Part shown: piece after piece, positions 1-8,149 of the stretch | Layout: each line of letters opens with the position of its first letter | Numbering within the stretch: the first letter of the stretch is position 1 | Notes under the pieces: generated by a model | Databases searched by the model: none | Told to the model about the DNA's origin: nothing | What the model saw: the letters and a program-made list of their open reading frames with translations, nothing else | Position numbers and translations under genes: made by a program | NCBI RefSeq assembly: GCF_030408735.1 | Contig: NZ_CP047205.1 | Location: forward strand, 39,708 to 103,707 | Reading direction: 5' to 3' | DNA length: 64,000 nt | Source of the DNA: Corynebacterium faecale | GTDB lineage: Bacteria > Actinomycetota > Actinomycetes > Mycobacteriales > Mycobacteriaceae

Positions 1-276
1 ACGGTTAGTGTCAATAACAGGCGGCGACACTTCACAGGCGATGCGGCCTCGGTTCTCTACCCTCACGATCATTTGATGCGCGGGTAAGTCCGAGCCTGTG
101 TATCGCTCCCTATAGATCATCATCACAGGATACGGTCCACTCTGGCGATGAATTATCAGCATGAGTTTTTGATTCCGAGCGGCAACTCGATAAGTGATTA
201 TCGCTGTAACTAGGCTTCCAATGGCAGCGAGCGCCGCCCACTGCCCAGAAGTTAGCCACCACACGGTTTCGCTCAT
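1..276 (-). CDS. Partial small membrane-anchored hypothetical protein (3' end outside window)
   Basis: The reverse strand stays open from an ATG at 276 to the window edge (92 codons, no stop). The product starts MSETVWWLTSGQWAALAAIG and has one hydrophobic segment at about residues 12-30. A basic, mixed region follows with V/I-rich strands (MIVRVENRG) that look like a small extracytoplasmic or cytoplasmic beta domain. No family is recognised. It lies just outside the left end of the Tn3-family element. Being open to the edge is weak evidence, but the predicted signal-anchor architecture is protein-like. Confidence 0.5.
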   Translation of the reverse strand, partial: MSETVWWLTSGQWAALAAIGSLVTAIITYRVAARNQKLMLIIHRQSGPYPVMMIYRERYTGSDLPAHQMIVRVENRGRIACEVSPPVIDTNR

Positions 277-537
277 ATTGAAATCTTCTCATAACCTACG
301 GGCTTTTCATCTTTGTCGCAGCTTCGTGTATATCTATGAGATTCCCGCAAGAGCACGCCTTGTCCACTGGTTATTTCTGTTGGTGTGGTCAAATATGCGC
401 ACTTTTAGCTGGGGTGGAGTGGGTAGCGGTAGTGCATACGCGAAGATCTCTGAGTCAAAGGGCGAACATTGGGGGTATTTTACGAACCTTTGCCCCTGTT
501 AGTCGTAGTGCTGGATAAGCTCAATTAATGACTTCTA
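277..537. other. Intergenic stretch left of the Tn3-family element
   Basis: I see no convincing gene here. The short open frames lack a plausible ribosome site and overlap the edge gene. The segment is more AT-rich than its surroundings and may hold the promoter of the leftward edge gene. Confidence 0.4.
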
Positions 538-575
538 GGGGTCGCCGCAGAAAACGGAAAAAATCGTACGGTAAG
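538..575 (+). repeat. Tn3-family left inverted repeat
   Basis: This 38-bp terminal repeat starts GGGGTCGCCGCAGAAAACGG. It matches the right repeat at all but a few positions, the differences being near position 5, in the central A-run and near the inner end. Confidence 0.93.
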
Positions 576-751
576 GGTGGGCTGAGTCCAGTGGTCACTG
601 GAAGCCACACAGAGCCTGTCTGTAAGCGGGTCCACCACCGGACAAGCACGTTCCGGACCTGCATCAGGGTAAAGTTAGTCCCGCCACCGTCCCGTAAGAC
701 CTGTCCGGTGATTCGACCGGTGAAGGGACGTTATATGGAACACTAGACCGC
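576..751. promoter_or_regulatory. Probable res/promoter region of the Tn3-family element
   Basis: The gap between the left repeat and tnpR is where Tn3-family elements of this gene order keep their res site. It contains a dyad with arms TCCAGTG (587-593) and CACTGGA (596-602), and several GTCCGG / ACCGGT half-site-like motifs at 640-725. The exact subsites and the crossover point cannot be fixed by eye. Confidence 0.45.
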
Positions 752-1351
752 ATGGCTAACATACTGGTCGGCTACGCACGTGTATCCACGGAAGAGCAAG
801 ATCTCACTGTCCAGCGTGACGCACTGGATGCTCTTGGGGTTGAGTCGAAAAGAATCTATGTGGATCACGGATTTACCGGCCGAAACAAGAACCGGGCCGG
901 ACTCCGCGAAGCCCTGGCCGCTTGCCGGGCCGGGGATACCTTCGTCGTGACCAAGCTGGACCGCCTGGCCCGTTCTGTGCGGGACGCCCACGAAATAGCA
1001 GACGACCTCGCCAGCCGTGAAATCAAACTCAACATCGGTGGTTCCGTCCACGACCCCACCGACCCAATGGGCAAACTGCTGTTCAACGTGCTGGCGATGA
1101 TCGCTGAGTTCGAAGCAGACCTCATCAGCATGCGCACCCGCGAAGGAATGAAGATTGCCAAGGCCAAGGGCCGACTCCGCGGAAAACAACCAAAGCTCTC
1201 CGTCAAACAGGAAACCCATCTTGTCAAACTCCACACCGCTGGCGAGCACACCATGAGCGAGCTGGCCGAACTGTTCTCCGTCGGCCGATCCACTGTCTAC
1301 CGGGCCATTGAACGCGCCGAGCGCAAGAAGATCGATGCAATCACACCCTGA
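752..1351 (+). CDS. tnpR: Serine resolvase TnpR of the Tn3-family element
   Basis: This 199-residue small serine recombinase resolves transposition cointegrates at res. The N-terminal catalytic domain shows the nucleophile motif [12 protein letters not shown] (Ser at about residue 12) and the conserved arginine segments [11 protein letters not shown] and [17 protein letters not shown]-terminal helix-turn-helix is visible in [21 protein letters not shown]. Length fits the family. It lies between the left repeat and tnpA in the same direction, with the probable res site just upstream, so TnpR binding there would also repress both genes. Confidence 0.95.
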   Translation: MANILVGYARVSTEEQDLTVQRDALDALGVESKRIYVDHGFTGRNKNRAGLREALAACRAGDTFVVTKLDRLARSVRDAHEIADDLASREIKLNIGGSVHDPTDPMGKLLFNVLAMIAEFEADLISMRTREGMKIAKAKGRLRGKQPKLSVKQETHLVKLHTAGEHTMSELAELFSVGRSTVYRAIERAERKKIDAITP

Positions 1352-1437
1352 CCTGTATAGGGCCACCTTCGAAAGCTGACATCCGGTCACAGCATCCCCG
1401 ATTCTCCTTTTTTCATTTGTTATCGAGAGGAACACCA

Positions 1438-4404
1438 ATGCCGCGTCGTTCGATCTGGTCTGCGGCTGAGCGCGAAAGTCTGCTCGCGCTGCCCGCTGAT
1501 GAGGATGAGTTGATCCGGCAGTACGCGTTCAGCGAATCCGATCTGGCAATGATCCGCCAGAGACGCGGTGACACGAACCGTTTGGGCGTTGCTGCGCAGT
1601 TGAGTTTGTTGCGTTTCCCCGGCCAAGGTCTATCGGCTGAGGCCGATGTCCCCGCAGTGTTGTTGGATTGGATCGGACGGCAACTCGGCATCGATCCGAC
1701 CTGCTGGCCGGAGTATGCCGCACGGGAAGAAACCCGCCGTGAGCATCTGCTTGAGCTTCGTACATACCTTGGCTTGGGGCCTTTCGGTCTCACCGATTAC
1801 AGGAAGGCCTTGCAGTCAGCCACGGAATTGGCCTTACAGTCCGACAAGGGCATCGTGCTGGCCGGTAGCGTGCTCGAGGCCCTACGCCGACAACGCATCG
1901 TGATTCCGTCCTTGGACGTCATCGAACGTATCTGCGCCGAAGCCATCACGCAGGCCAACCGCCGCATCTACGCAGTCTTGACGGATTCCCTGACCACCGA
2001 GCACCGACGACGGTTGGACTCTCTGCTCAAACGCCGGGAAGACAGTAAGTCCACCCGGCTTTCCTGGCTGCGCCAGTCGCCGGTCAGACCGAACTCACGG
2101 CACATGCTCGAACACCTCCAGCGTCTGAAAGCCTGGCTGGAGCTGGAGCTGCCTGCCGGCATTGAACGCCAGGTTCACCAGAACCGCCTGCTCAAGATCG
2201 CCCGCGAGGGAGGGCAGATGACGCCGTCAGATCTGGCCAAGTTCGAGCCACAACGCCGTTATGCGACGTTGGTGGCTGTGGCCACGGAGAGCACGGCTAC
2301 CGTCATCGATGAAGTCATCGACCTGCACGACCGCATCATCGGCAAGATCTTTAATACAGCCAGACACCGGCACCAGCAACAATTTCAGGCCTCCGGAAAG
2401 GCGATCAACGACAAGGTCCGCCTCTATGGGCGCATTGGCAAAGCACTGCTGGACGCCAAGGAAAGCGGTATAGACCCCTACACCGCGATCGAGAAGGTTA
2501 TTTCTTGGGAGGCCTTTACGGCCAGCGTTGGCGAGGCACAGACACTCGCCCGCCCTGGGGATTTTGATTTCCTGCACCACATCAGCGAAAGCTACACAAC
2601 GGTGCGCCGCTACGCTCCGGAATTCTTGGCCGTGCTCAAATTCAGGGCAGCCCCTGCCGCCAAGGATGTGCTCGAGGCCATCGAGGTACTGCGGACTATG
2701 AACAAGGACAATACCCGCAAGGTGCCGGCGGATGCGCCGACCAGATTCATCAAACCTCGTTGGGCAAAACTGGTCGTCACCGATGAAGGAATTGACCGGC
2801 GGTACTACGAGCTATGCGCGCTGTCGGAGCTGAAGAACGCGCTGCGTTCCGGTGATGTCTGGGTACAGGGATCACGCCAATTCAAAGATTTCGAGGAGTA
2901 CCTCGTTCCGGCAGGAACGTTCACCGAGCTGAAGGCCACCGGCGCCTTGCCAGTGGCGATAGACACCGATTGCGATCAGTACCTGCACAACCGACTTTCA
3001 CTGCTGGAGCAGCAATTGGCAGTGGTTGACGGTTTGGCTGGGAGCGGCGGTCTACCCGATGCCATCATCACCGCTTCCGGGTTGAAGATCACCCCGCTCG
3101 ATGCTGCCACCCCCGATGCGGCGCAGACACTGATCGAACTGACAGCGGCACAGCTGCCGCGGGTGAAGATCACTGACATGCTCATGGAGGTGGATGAATG
3201 GACCGGGTTCACCCGCCACTTCACCCACTTGAAGACCGGTGACACGGCGAAGGATAAGAAACTCCTGCTGACTGCGATCCTGGCTGATGGAATTAACCTC
3301 GGGCTGACCAAGATGGCCGAATCCTGCCCCGGAACCACCTATGCCAAACTGTCCTGGCTGCAGGCCTGGCACATCCGGGACGAAACTTACTCCACCGCAC
3401 TGGCCGAACTGGTCAATGCCCAATCCCGCCAATCCCTCGCCGGACATTGGGGCGACGGTACCACCTCGTCCTCAGACGGCCAGCGCTTCAAGGCCGGCGG
3501 CAGGGCCCAAAGTACTGGCCATGTAAATCCCAAATACGGCACGGAACCGGGGCGGATGTTCTACACCCACATCTCGGATCAGTACTCGCCCTTCAGCGCC
3601 AAGGTCGTCAACGTCGGCGTCCGCGACTCGACCTATGTCCTTGACGGTCTGCTCTACCATGAGGCAGATCTGCGCATCGAGGAACACTACACGGACACGA
3701 ACGGGTTCACCGACCACGTGTTTGGCCTGATGCATCTGCTTGGCTTCCGCTTCGCTCCACGCATCCGCGACCTAGGCGAGACCAGGCTATATATCCCCGC
3801 ATCGAATACCGCCTACGGTGCACTGAACCCCCTGATCGGTGGCACCCTCAATACCAAGGCGATCCGAACCCATTGGGATGAGATTCTGCGGTTGTCCACG
3901 TCCATCAAACAAGGCACGGTGACCGCCTCTCTGATGCTGCGCAAGCTTGGCAGCTACCCACGCCAAAACGGCCTTGCGGTCGCCCTGCGCGAACTGGGAC
4001 GGATCGAACGAACTCTATTCATCTTGGACTGGCTCCAAAGCGTCGAACTCCGCCGCCGCGTCAACGCCGGACTAAACAAAGGAGAAGCACGCAACGCCCT
4101 CGCCAGGGCTGTGTTCTTTAACCGCCTCGGCGAAATCCGGGACCGTGGATTCGAGCAACAGCGCTACCGCGCCAGTGGACTGAACCTCCTCACAGCCGCC
4201 ATTGTGCTCTGGAACACCGTCTACCTCGAACGAGCCACAAACGCAGTCGCCAGCCACGATCCGGAATTCGACGACGCGCTCCTGCAATATCTCTCACCAC
4301 TGGGTTGGGAACACATCAACCTCACCGGTGACTACACCTGGCGCAACAACGCCAAACTGGGAACAGGCAAATTCAGGCGCTTGCGCCCCGCCAAGCGTCC
4401 TTAG
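1438..4404 (+). CDS. tnpA: Tn3-family transposase TnpA
   Basis: About 988 residues, full length for a Tn3-family DDE transposase (DUF4158 N-terminal region, then the Tn3 transposase catalytic domain). The start [13 protein letters not shown] at 1438 follows a GAGAGG ribosome site, better than the in-frame codon seven residues earlier. The C-terminal half contains the typical [16 protein letters not shown] segment with a catalytic Asp, and the family-typical end [18 protein letters not shown]. The stop codon falls inside the right inverted repeat. No frameshift is visible, so the element could be active. Confidence 0.95.
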   Translation: MPRRSIWSAAERESLLALPADEDELIRQYAFSESDLAMIRQRRGDTNRLGVAAQLSLLRFPGQGLSAEADVPAVLLDWIGRQLGIDPTCWPEYAAREETRREHLLELRTYLGLGPFGLTDYRKALQSATELALQSDKGIVLAGSVLEALRRQRIVIPSLDVIERICAEAITQANRRIYAVLTDSLTTEHRRRLDSLLKRREDSKSTRLSWLRQSPVRPNSRHMLEHLQRLKAWLELELPAGIERQVHQNRLLKIAREGGQMTPSDLAKFEPQRRYATLVAVATESTATVIDEVIDLHDRIIGKIFNTARHRHQQQFQASGKAINDKVRLYGRIGKALLDAKESGIDPYTAIEKVISWEAFTASVGEAQTLARPGDFDFLHHISESYTTVRRYAPEFLAVLKFRAAPAAKDVLEAIEVLRTMNKDNTRKVPADAPTRFIKPRWAKLVVTDEGIDRRYYELCALSELKNALRSGDVWVQGSRQFKDFEEYLVPAGTFTELKATGALPVAIDTDCDQYLHNRLSLLEQQLAVVDGLAGSGGLPDAIITASGLKITPLDAATPDAAQTLIELTAAQLPRVKITDMLMEVDEWTGFTRHFTHLKTGDTAKDKKLLLTAILADGINLGLTKMAESCPGTTYAKLSWLQAWHIRDETYSTALAELVNAQSRQSLAGHWGDGTTSSSDGQRFKAGGRAQSTGHVNPKYGTEPGRMFYTHISDQYSPFSAKVVNVGVRDSTYVLDGLLYHEADLRIEEHYTDTNGFTDHVFGLMHLLGFRFAPRIRDLGETRLYIPASNTAYGALNPLIGGTLNTKAIRTHWDEILRLSTSIKQGTVTASLMLRKLGSYPRQNGLAVALRELGRIERTLFILDWLQSVELRRRVNAGLNKGEARNALARAVFFNRLGEIRDRGFEQQRYRASGLNLLTAAIVLWNTVYLERATNAVASHDPEFDDALLQYLSPLGWEHINLTGDYTWRNNAKLGTGKFRRLRPAKRP

Positions 4405-4437
4405 CGTACGATATATTCCGTTTTCTGCGGCGGCCCC
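4400..4437 (-). repeat. Tn3-family right inverted repeat
   Basis: This 38-bp terminal repeat, read on the minus strand, starts GGGGCCGCCGCAGAAAACGG. It overlaps the last codons of tnpA. Confidence 0.93.
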
Positions 4438-4439
4438 GA

Positions 4440-4664
4440 GTTCTCCCACTCACCAAGAGCGGCGCGCGTGGTACGCAGCCGCGCAAGATGGCTGTCATGG
4501 TCAGCCTCACCCCTGCCGATGAAATCGACGTTGAGGTGCGGGAAATCGCGCGAAAAACAGAGCATGCCCGCATCGAGGGAATTTACATTGACCAGCTCGC
4601 CAGGGCGGCGCTGGCCATCGACTATGACGGCCCCACGGCGCTAAACCCGCGCTACTGGCACTAA
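4440..4664 (+). pseudogene. C-terminal fragment of an unknown gene cut at the Tn3 right end
   Basis: An open frame enters directly from the transposon end and runs 74 codons to a TAA at 4662. Internal ATGs at 4488 and 4497 could start a 55-58 residue protein. The sequence (VSLTPADEIDVEVREIARK, then IYIDQLARAALAIDYDG) looks like a small helical plasmid protein or the tail of a longer one. Its promoter side has been replaced by the transposon, so it is probably a remnant. Family not recognised. Confidence 0.45.
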
Positions 4665-4667
4665 CCG

Positions 4668-4724
4668 AATAGTACTATTACCGTTGCTTTTTAATAGCGG
4701 TGATAGTACTATTAGAGTTATAAT
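4668..4724 (+). promoter_or_regulatory. Promoter with paired AGTACT palindromic boxes (box pair 1)
   Basis: Two copies of the (A/G)ATAGTACTATTA box are centred on AGTACT at 4671-4676 and 4705-4710, 34 bp apart. A -35-like TTGCTT (4684-4689) and a -10-like TACTAT (4707-4712) are separated by 17 bp, so the second box covers the -10. A TATAAT at 4719-4724 is an alternative -10. The arrangement is repeated almost exactly at 5030-5083. Confidence 0.75.
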
Positions 4725-4742
4725 AAACATCGAAAGGGAATC

Positions 4743-4991
4743 ATGAGCGACAAGAAGAAATTGCCTATGGCCTGGCCGCATATGGTTGTATCCCTACTCT
4801 GCGCCGGCGTGGCCGCAGGTGCAATCGTTGCCCTCTGGCTCGGGCGGATGGAGCGCGGGGAAACGTTTGCTGTCATGGTTTACTGCTTCATCATTTCTGG
4901 CATAGAATTCTGGGCTTTCAACAAGATTGCGGATCGCCGCCAGGCTGAAATCGCAGATCGCCTCTATCGGGACGACGAGTCCATGCCATAG
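4743..4991 (+). CDS. Small two-helix membrane protein, plasmid backbone
   Basis: This 82-residue protein has two predicted transmembrane helices at about residues 12-33 and 40-60. A basic then acidic cytoplasmic tail (NKIADRRQAEIADRLYRDDE) follows. The start has a good ribosome site (GAAAGGGAATC then ATG). No family is recognised. It is the first of six genes each preceded by an AGTACT box, which places it in the plasmid-maintenance regulon with ssb and parA. A role in entry, conjugation or exclusion is possible but unproven. Confidence 0.7.
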   Translation: MSDKKKLPMAWPHMVVSLLCAGVAAGAIVALWLGRMERGETFAVMVYCFIISGIEFWAFNKIADRRQAEIADRLYRDDESMP

Positions 4992-5029
4992 ACGCAACCC
5001 ATACCGCGAGGCGTCTAAATCTTGGCCAT

Positions 5030-5083
5030 ATAGTACTATTACCGTTGCATTTCGGTAGCGGTGATAGTACTATTAGAGTTAGA
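5030..5083 (+). promoter_or_regulatory. Promoter with paired AGTACT palindromic boxes (box pair 2)
   Basis: Boxes are centred at 5032-5037 and 5066-5071, again 34 bp apart. -35 TTGCAT (5045-5050) and -10 TACTAT (5068-5073) have exactly 17 bp between them, with the -10 inside the second box. The sequence between the boxes is nearly the same as in pair 1 (CCGTTGC...TAGCGGTGATAG). Confidence 0.78.
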
Positions 5084-5120
5084 GGAAATCACCCGGAGCA
5101 CTAACCAGGAGGCGAGTCGC

Positions 5121-5378
5121 ATGGTCACCGTGTACACCACCGGGCCAGACTGCATTCGATGCAAGATGACCAAGGGCGTCATGACCAAGAAGGGCCTCGA
5201 ATTCGTCGAGGTGGACATTCGGCAGAACGCCGCAGCTCGCGAGTACGTCACCGAGGAGCTGGGTTACTCCGAGGCCCCGGTGTGCGTCGTGGAGGACGGT
5301 ACGGGCGAGGACCATTGGTCCGGCTTCCGCCCCGATAACATCAGCCGGCTGGTCACCCTGACCAGGAGTGGAGAGTGA
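5121..5378 (+). CDS. NrdH/glutaredoxin-like redoxin
   Basis: An 85-residue thioredoxin-fold protein. It begins MVTVYTTGPDCIRCKMTKG with a CxxC active site (CIRC) at about residues 11-14. It has the family EAPVCVVEDG cis-proline-type segment (here Ala-Pro) and ends with a FRPDNI helix start, all typical of NrdH-type glutaredoxins. The ATG at 5121 follows an AGGAGG; upstream in-frame codons would read through the promoter box. NrdH donates electrons to class Ib ribonucleotide reductase. A plasmid copy could support nucleotide supply or redox repair after transfer. Its substrate is not shown by the sequence. Confidence 0.85.
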   Translation: MVTVYTTGPDCIRCKMTKGVMTKKGLEFVEVDIRQNAAAREYVTEELGYSEAPVCVVEDGTGEDHWSGFRPDNISRLVTLTRSGE

Positions 5379-5388
5379 TCCAGGGCAC

Positions 5389-5426
5389 TTGACCCGGGGT
5401 AACTCTGATAGTACTATTAGAGTTAG
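5389..5426 (+). promoter_or_regulatory. Promoter with AGTACT box 3 (near-perfect 26-bp palindrome)
   Basis: -35 TTGACC (5389-5394), 17-bp spacer, -10 TACTAT (5412-5417). The -10 sits in the middle of a palindrome whose outer arms are TAACTCT (left, from 5400) and AGAGTTA (right, to 5425), flanking GATAGTACTATT. This copy shows the full operator symmetry best. Confidence 0.8.
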
Positions 5427-5448
5427 AAAGAATGGAAGGAGCTGAGTT

Positions 5449-5691
5449 ATGAAGCAGCAGATCATCACCCCCTACGACACGGGGGAGCGGCTGGAGCCGA
5501 AGGCCTGGCATGTGCAGCCCCGGAACCTCCCAAGCGAGGAGGAGGCCGAGCGCTATGGGCGCGTGGACTTCGACGACGACGAGGGGCGTACGGTTCTCAC
5601 GGCCCACGTCGAGCGGACACCGATCGGCTACGCCGTGCGCATCGAGAATGTCGCGGAACCCGTTACCGTGACGATCGCGGCAGCAGAGTAA
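5449..5691 (+). CDS. Hypothetical 80-residue plasmid protein
   Basis: A small acidic protein (MKQQIITPYDTGERLEPKAW) ending in a beta-rich segment with alternating Val/Ile (YAVRIENVAEPVTVTIAAAE). No transmembrane segment, signal peptide or known motif is seen. The start has an AAGGAG ribosome site. It sits under AGTACT box 3. Function unknown. Coding status is supported by codon bias, spacing and the dedicated promoter. Confidence 0.7.
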   Translation: MKQQIITPYDTGERLEPKAWHVQPRNLPSEEEAERYGRVDFDDDEGRTVLTAHVERTPIGYAVRIENVAEPVTVTIAAAE

Positions 5692-5702
5692 CCACCAAGC
5701 GG

Positions 5703-5727
5703 CCCTGATAGTACTATTACCGTTAGG
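5703..5727 (+). promoter_or_regulatory. AGTACT box 4 with -10
   Basis: CCCTGATAGTACTATTACCG followed by TTAGGG. The -10 TACTAT is at 5712-5717; no convincing -35 is visible. The right arm has the ACCGTTA form seen in the upstream members of pairs 1 and 2 rather than AGAGTTA. Confidence 0.65.
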
Positions 5728-5748
5728 GTCGCTCCGAAAGGAGAAGCA

Positions 5749-5986
5749 ATGCAGACCATCACCGTTCACCGCCTGGCGGACCTGCGCGTCGGGGGACCGC
5801 ATCTTGAGCCATGGGGGCCGCGCGTACCGCACGCCGCTGCGCGTGACCAACAGCCTGGGACCCATTGAATTCGGCTCGCCCGTCCGGGGCGTGCTGGTCG
5901 AAAACCCCAATCCATCCAGCGGCATCGAGTGGGTCCTGTACCTCTCGCAGATGGACGGGCGTCCGATGGAAGTCGAGCGCTACTAG
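5749..5986 (+). pseudogene. Frameshifted small plasmid gene (G5 tract)
   Basis: Translation from the ATG at 5749 (ribosome site AAAGGAG) gives MQTITVHRLADLRVG, then leaves frame and stops after about 39 codons. The next frame continues at once as LSHGGRAYRTPLRVTNSLGP and runs to a stop at 5986. Removing one G from the GGGGG at 5791-5795 joins them into a protein of about 78 residues (RVGDRILSHGG). This is a real mutation, a sequencing error in a homopolymer, or less likely programmed slippage. Family not recognised. Confidence 0.7.
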
Positions 5987-5989
5987 CCC

Positions 5990-6027
5990 TTGCCAATCAA
6001 ATAACCCTGATAGTACTATTAGAGTTA
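5990..6027 (+). promoter_or_regulatory. Promoter with AGTACT box 5 upstream of ssb
   Basis: -35 TTGCCA (5990-5995), 18-bp spacer, -10 TACTAT (6014-6019). The box has arms TAACCCT and AGAGTTA, one mismatch from the palindrome of box 3. Confidence 0.75.
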
Positions 6028-6046
6028 CACAATGAAGGAAAAAATC

Positions 6047-6412
6047 ATGAGCCACATCACCCAAACCGGCAACCTGGCCGCCACCCCCGAACTGCGCCAA
6101 GGGGAGCGCGGCGCATACACCTATGCCCGCGTCATCGTCACCGACAGGCTGCGCCAGGAGGACGGCAGTTACGCCGACGGCTCAGCCATCGCCTACGACG
6201 TCGCCGTAAGTGGTGACCAGGCAACGAACCTTGTCGCCGCCGCGCAGGAGTCCGGCAACATCCGCGTGATGTTCTCGGGGCGCTATCGCGTCACCGAATA
6301 CAAAGGCCAACAGAGAACCCGGATCAAGCACGAAGTGAACGCCGACGAGGTGGCCGTCAGCTTGCGCGGCCAGACAGTCACCGCAACCCGCAACAGCCGC
6401 AGCAGCGACTAG
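6047..6412 (+). CDS. ssb: Single-stranded DNA-binding protein, plasmid type
   Basis: A 121-residue OB-fold Ssb. It starts MSHITQTGNLAATPELR, with the family GNLAxxPELR strand, YARVIVTDRL and a V(F)SGRYRVTEYKGQQRT segment. It lacks the long acidic tail of chromosomal Ssb, as is common for plasmid copies. The ATG at 6047 has an AAGGAA ribosome site; an in-frame ATG five codons upstream overlaps it. Ssb protects single strands during replication and conjugative entry. AGTACT box 5 lies immediately upstream. Confidence 0.9.
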   Translation: MSHITQTGNLAATPELRQGERGAYTYARVIVTDRLRQEDGSYADGSAIAYDVAVSGDQATNLVAAAQESGNIRVMFSGRYRVTEYKGQQRTRIKHEVNADEVAVSLRGQTVTATRNSRSSD

Positions 6413-6465
6413 GGCAGACTGACGCCTAACCCGTCAGGGGTGCGCGGCTGGCAAGCTTCGCACCC

Positions 6466-6486
6466 CTGACAGTACTATTAGCACTA
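6466..6486 (+). promoter_or_regulatory. AGTACT box 6 upstream of parA
   Basis: A divergent copy (CTGACAGTACTATTAGCAC) with -10 TACTAT at 6473-6478, followed by GGAGG and the GTG start of parA. A partial second ACTATT lies just downstream. No clear -35 is visible. Confidence 0.65.
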
Positions 6487-6500
6487 TTGGAGGTAATACA

Positions 6501-7298
6501 GTGACCGCTCAAATTTTCGCCCTCTGCAATCAGAAGGGCGGCGTCGGTAAATCGACGACCACCTTCCACCTGGCACGTTCCGGAGTGCTCCGAGGCCTAC
6601 GGGTGCTCGTGGTCGACAACGACCCCCAGGGCAACCTCACCGCCGTAGCTGCCGCAGAACCAGTAAGCGAGGACCAGGCCGGACTAGCCGACGCGCTCAG
6701 CTCCCGCGCATCCGAGACCGTGCGCGACGTCATCGTGCCCGGCATTTGGCCCGGCCTCGACGTCGTACCCACCTCCGGCGTCACGCTTGGCACGGTGCGC
6801 GATGAACTGGTGATTGCCGGGGCAGGCCGCGAGGGCCGCCTCAGGGAAGCCCTGGCCACCGTGGCGGAGGACTACGACCTAATCCTGATCGACTGCGCCC
6901 CAAGCCTGGACCAGCTCACCATCAACGGGCTGACCGCAGCCCACGGGGTCCTAGTTGTCACGCACTCGAAACAATGGAGCCTCAGCGGCCTGTCCCAGCT
7001 CCTTGACACCATCGAGAGCGTGCGCGGCTACTACAACCCGTCGTTGACGGTGGCGGGCGTGCTCGTCAACCAGCACGAGGAACGAACCGTCAGCGGTCAA
7101 ACGTGGCTCGATGAGCTGCACACGGCAGCAGAAGCCCGCGGCCTGCGCGTGTTGACCCCACCGATCCCCAAGCGCGTCGTTATCGCAGACGCCACCGAGG
7201 CCGCGCGCGGCCTCGACGAATGGGGGAGCGCCGAAGCGACCACGCTGGCCACCCTCTACAGCAAACATCTGGCCACCATCGAAGGAGTCAAGCCATGA
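6501..7298 (+). CDS. parA: ParA-family partition ATPase
   Basis: A 265-residue deviant Walker ATPase. The N-terminus has the motif CNQKGGVGKSTTTFHLA, Walker A' LVVDNDPQGNLTA and the Walker B-like LILIDCAPSLDQLT, in the order expected for Soj/ParA. There is no N-terminal HTH, so it is the type Ib/short ParA class. The GTG start has a GGAGG site. It drives plasmid segregation with the centromere-binding protein encoded by the overlapping next gene. The promoter carries AGTACT box 6. Confidence 0.93.
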   Translation: MTAQIFALCNQKGGVGKSTTTFHLARSGVLRGLRVLVVDNDPQGNLTAVAAAEPVSEDQAGLADALSSRASETVRDVIVPGIWPGLDVVPTSGVTLGTVRDELVIAGAGREGRLREALATVAEDYDLILIDCAPSLDQLTINGLTAAHGVLVVTHSKQWSLSGLSQLLDTIESVRGYYNPSLTVAGVLVNQHEERTVSGQTWLDELHTAAEARGLRVLTPPIPKRVVIADATEAARGLDEWGSAEATTLATLYSKHLATIEGVKP

Positions 7299-7696
7299 CC
7301 CGCCCCACCCCGCGCAAATCATCCCTTGCCGGTTCAAGCCCCGTCACCCCACCTCAACCAGCTGCACAGGCAGACCCAGTGCCCGCGGCCAGCGTGCCGG
7401 CCGCCCCAGCTACCGCAACGCGGGCAGTGGCGCCGAAGCCGGCCGACGGCAAAAAGAAGTACCCACATAAAGTCTCGTTTTACCAAGACCCCGAGGACAC
7501 CGCCCGAGTGCGCGGTGCCATCCTTTACACGATGACCACCGAGGGAAACCGCAACCTGTCCCAGTTCGTCAACCGCGCCGTGATGGCCGAGGTTGAGCGC
7601 CTGGAAGCCAAATACAACAACGGCGAGCCCTTCCCATCGGTGGGAGCCCGCGAGATGCCCCAGGGCGGCGCGGCGGCCGCAGGGTCCGAGGACTAG
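7295..7696 (+). CDS. Probable ParB-type centromere-binding protein (ribbon-helix-helix-like)
   Basis: A 133-residue protein that starts within parA (ATGA overlap), so it is translationally coupled. Residues 1-50 are Pro/Ala-rich and likely disordered. The rest contains KKKYPHKVSFYQDPEDTARV and a short helix pair NLSQFVNRAVMAEVERLEAKYN, as in small RHH partner proteins of type Ib par systems. It is not a classical ParB with a CTPase domain. It is the leading candidate for binding the AGTACT boxes, because such proteins usually autorepress their operon; this is an inference. Confidence 0.72.
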   Translation: MTRPTPRKSSLAGSSPVTPPQPAAQADPVPAASVPAAPATATRAVAPKPADGKKKYPHKVSFYQDPEDTARVRGAILYTMTTEGNRNLSQFVNRAVMAEVERLEAKYNNGEPFPSVGAREMPQGGAAAAGSED

Positions 7697-7699
7697 GCC

Positions 7700-8149
7700 A
7701 TGCGGGCGCACGCGGCCGCCGCAGTGGCCTTGGCTGCCCTGCTAGCCGGATGCGCTTCGACGCCTGAGGAACCCGCGACCGCCCTCGTCGCCCTCGGCCC
7801 GGCCCTGGAATTCCAGGTAGAGCATGCCCGCACTGCCGACGAGCAGCGCACGGGCCTCGCTGGCCGGTCCGAGCTGTCGGAGGATCAAGGCATGCTGTTT
7901 TCATTCGCCAGCCAATCAGAACGCCAAGTATGGATGGCCGGAATGAAATTCCCGCTCGACGTCGCCTGGATCGCGGATCACCGCGTGATCGCTGTACAGA
8001 CCCTTGAACCCTGTACCGAGGTCGAACAAGATCGCTGTCCGCGCTGGACGTCTCCCAACGACGTCGACGCGCTGTTAGAAGTCCGGGCGGGTGCCCTCGC
8101 AGGCATCGACGCCGGAACCGTCGTGACCATCCGAGAGGAAACCCCGTGA
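7700..8149 (+). CDS. DUF192-family lipoprotein
   Basis: 149 residues with a lipoprotein signal (AAVALAALLAGCAS, lipobox LAGC, Cys at about 19). A DUF192 domain follows: EFQVEHARTADEQRTGLAGRSELSEDQGMLF, then VWMAGMKFPLDVAWI, with the usual VWM(K/A)N(G)M-like segment and a C-terminal G..AGTVV. DUF192 proteins are small secreted or anchored beta proteins of unclear role. It begins 3 nt after the preceding gene and overlaps the next start, so it is part of the parA operon. An envelope protein in a partition operon is unusual. Confidence 0.85.
   Translation: MRAHAAAAVALAALLAGCASTPEEPATALVALGPALEFQVEHARTADEQRTGLAGRSELSEDQGMLFSFASQSERQVWMAGMKFPLDVAWIADHRVIAVQTLEPCTEVEQDRCPRWTSPNDVDALLEVRAGALAGIDAGTVVTIREETP

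Larger units (their letters stand above)
538..4437 (+). mobile_element. Tn3-family unit transposon (tnpR, tnpA only)
   Basis: The element is 3.9 kb and bounded by 38-bp inverted repeats at 538-575 and 4400-4437. The repeats begin GGGG(T/C)CGCCGCAGAAAACGG and end TCGTACG(G/C)TAAG. It carries a resolvase and a full-length transposase in the same orientation and no passenger gene. The 5 bp outside each end (ttcta on the left, gagtt on the right) do not match, so the usual target duplication is absent. That suggests later deletion or recombination at one end. Confidence 0.93.

Noticed and set aside
194-518. Rightward open frames of 60-102 codons left of the Tn3-family element
   Set aside because: They overlap the more protein-like leftward edge gene, lack ribosome sites and have no family features.
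743-1438. Long minus-strand frame opposite tnpR
   Set aside because: It is the antisense shadow of the resolvase, which has unmistakable catalytic motifs.
4668-6486. AGTACT boxes as replication-origin iterons
   Set aside because: They coincide with promoters, are separated by whole genes and no replication initiator lies nearby; a role as centromere sites remains open.
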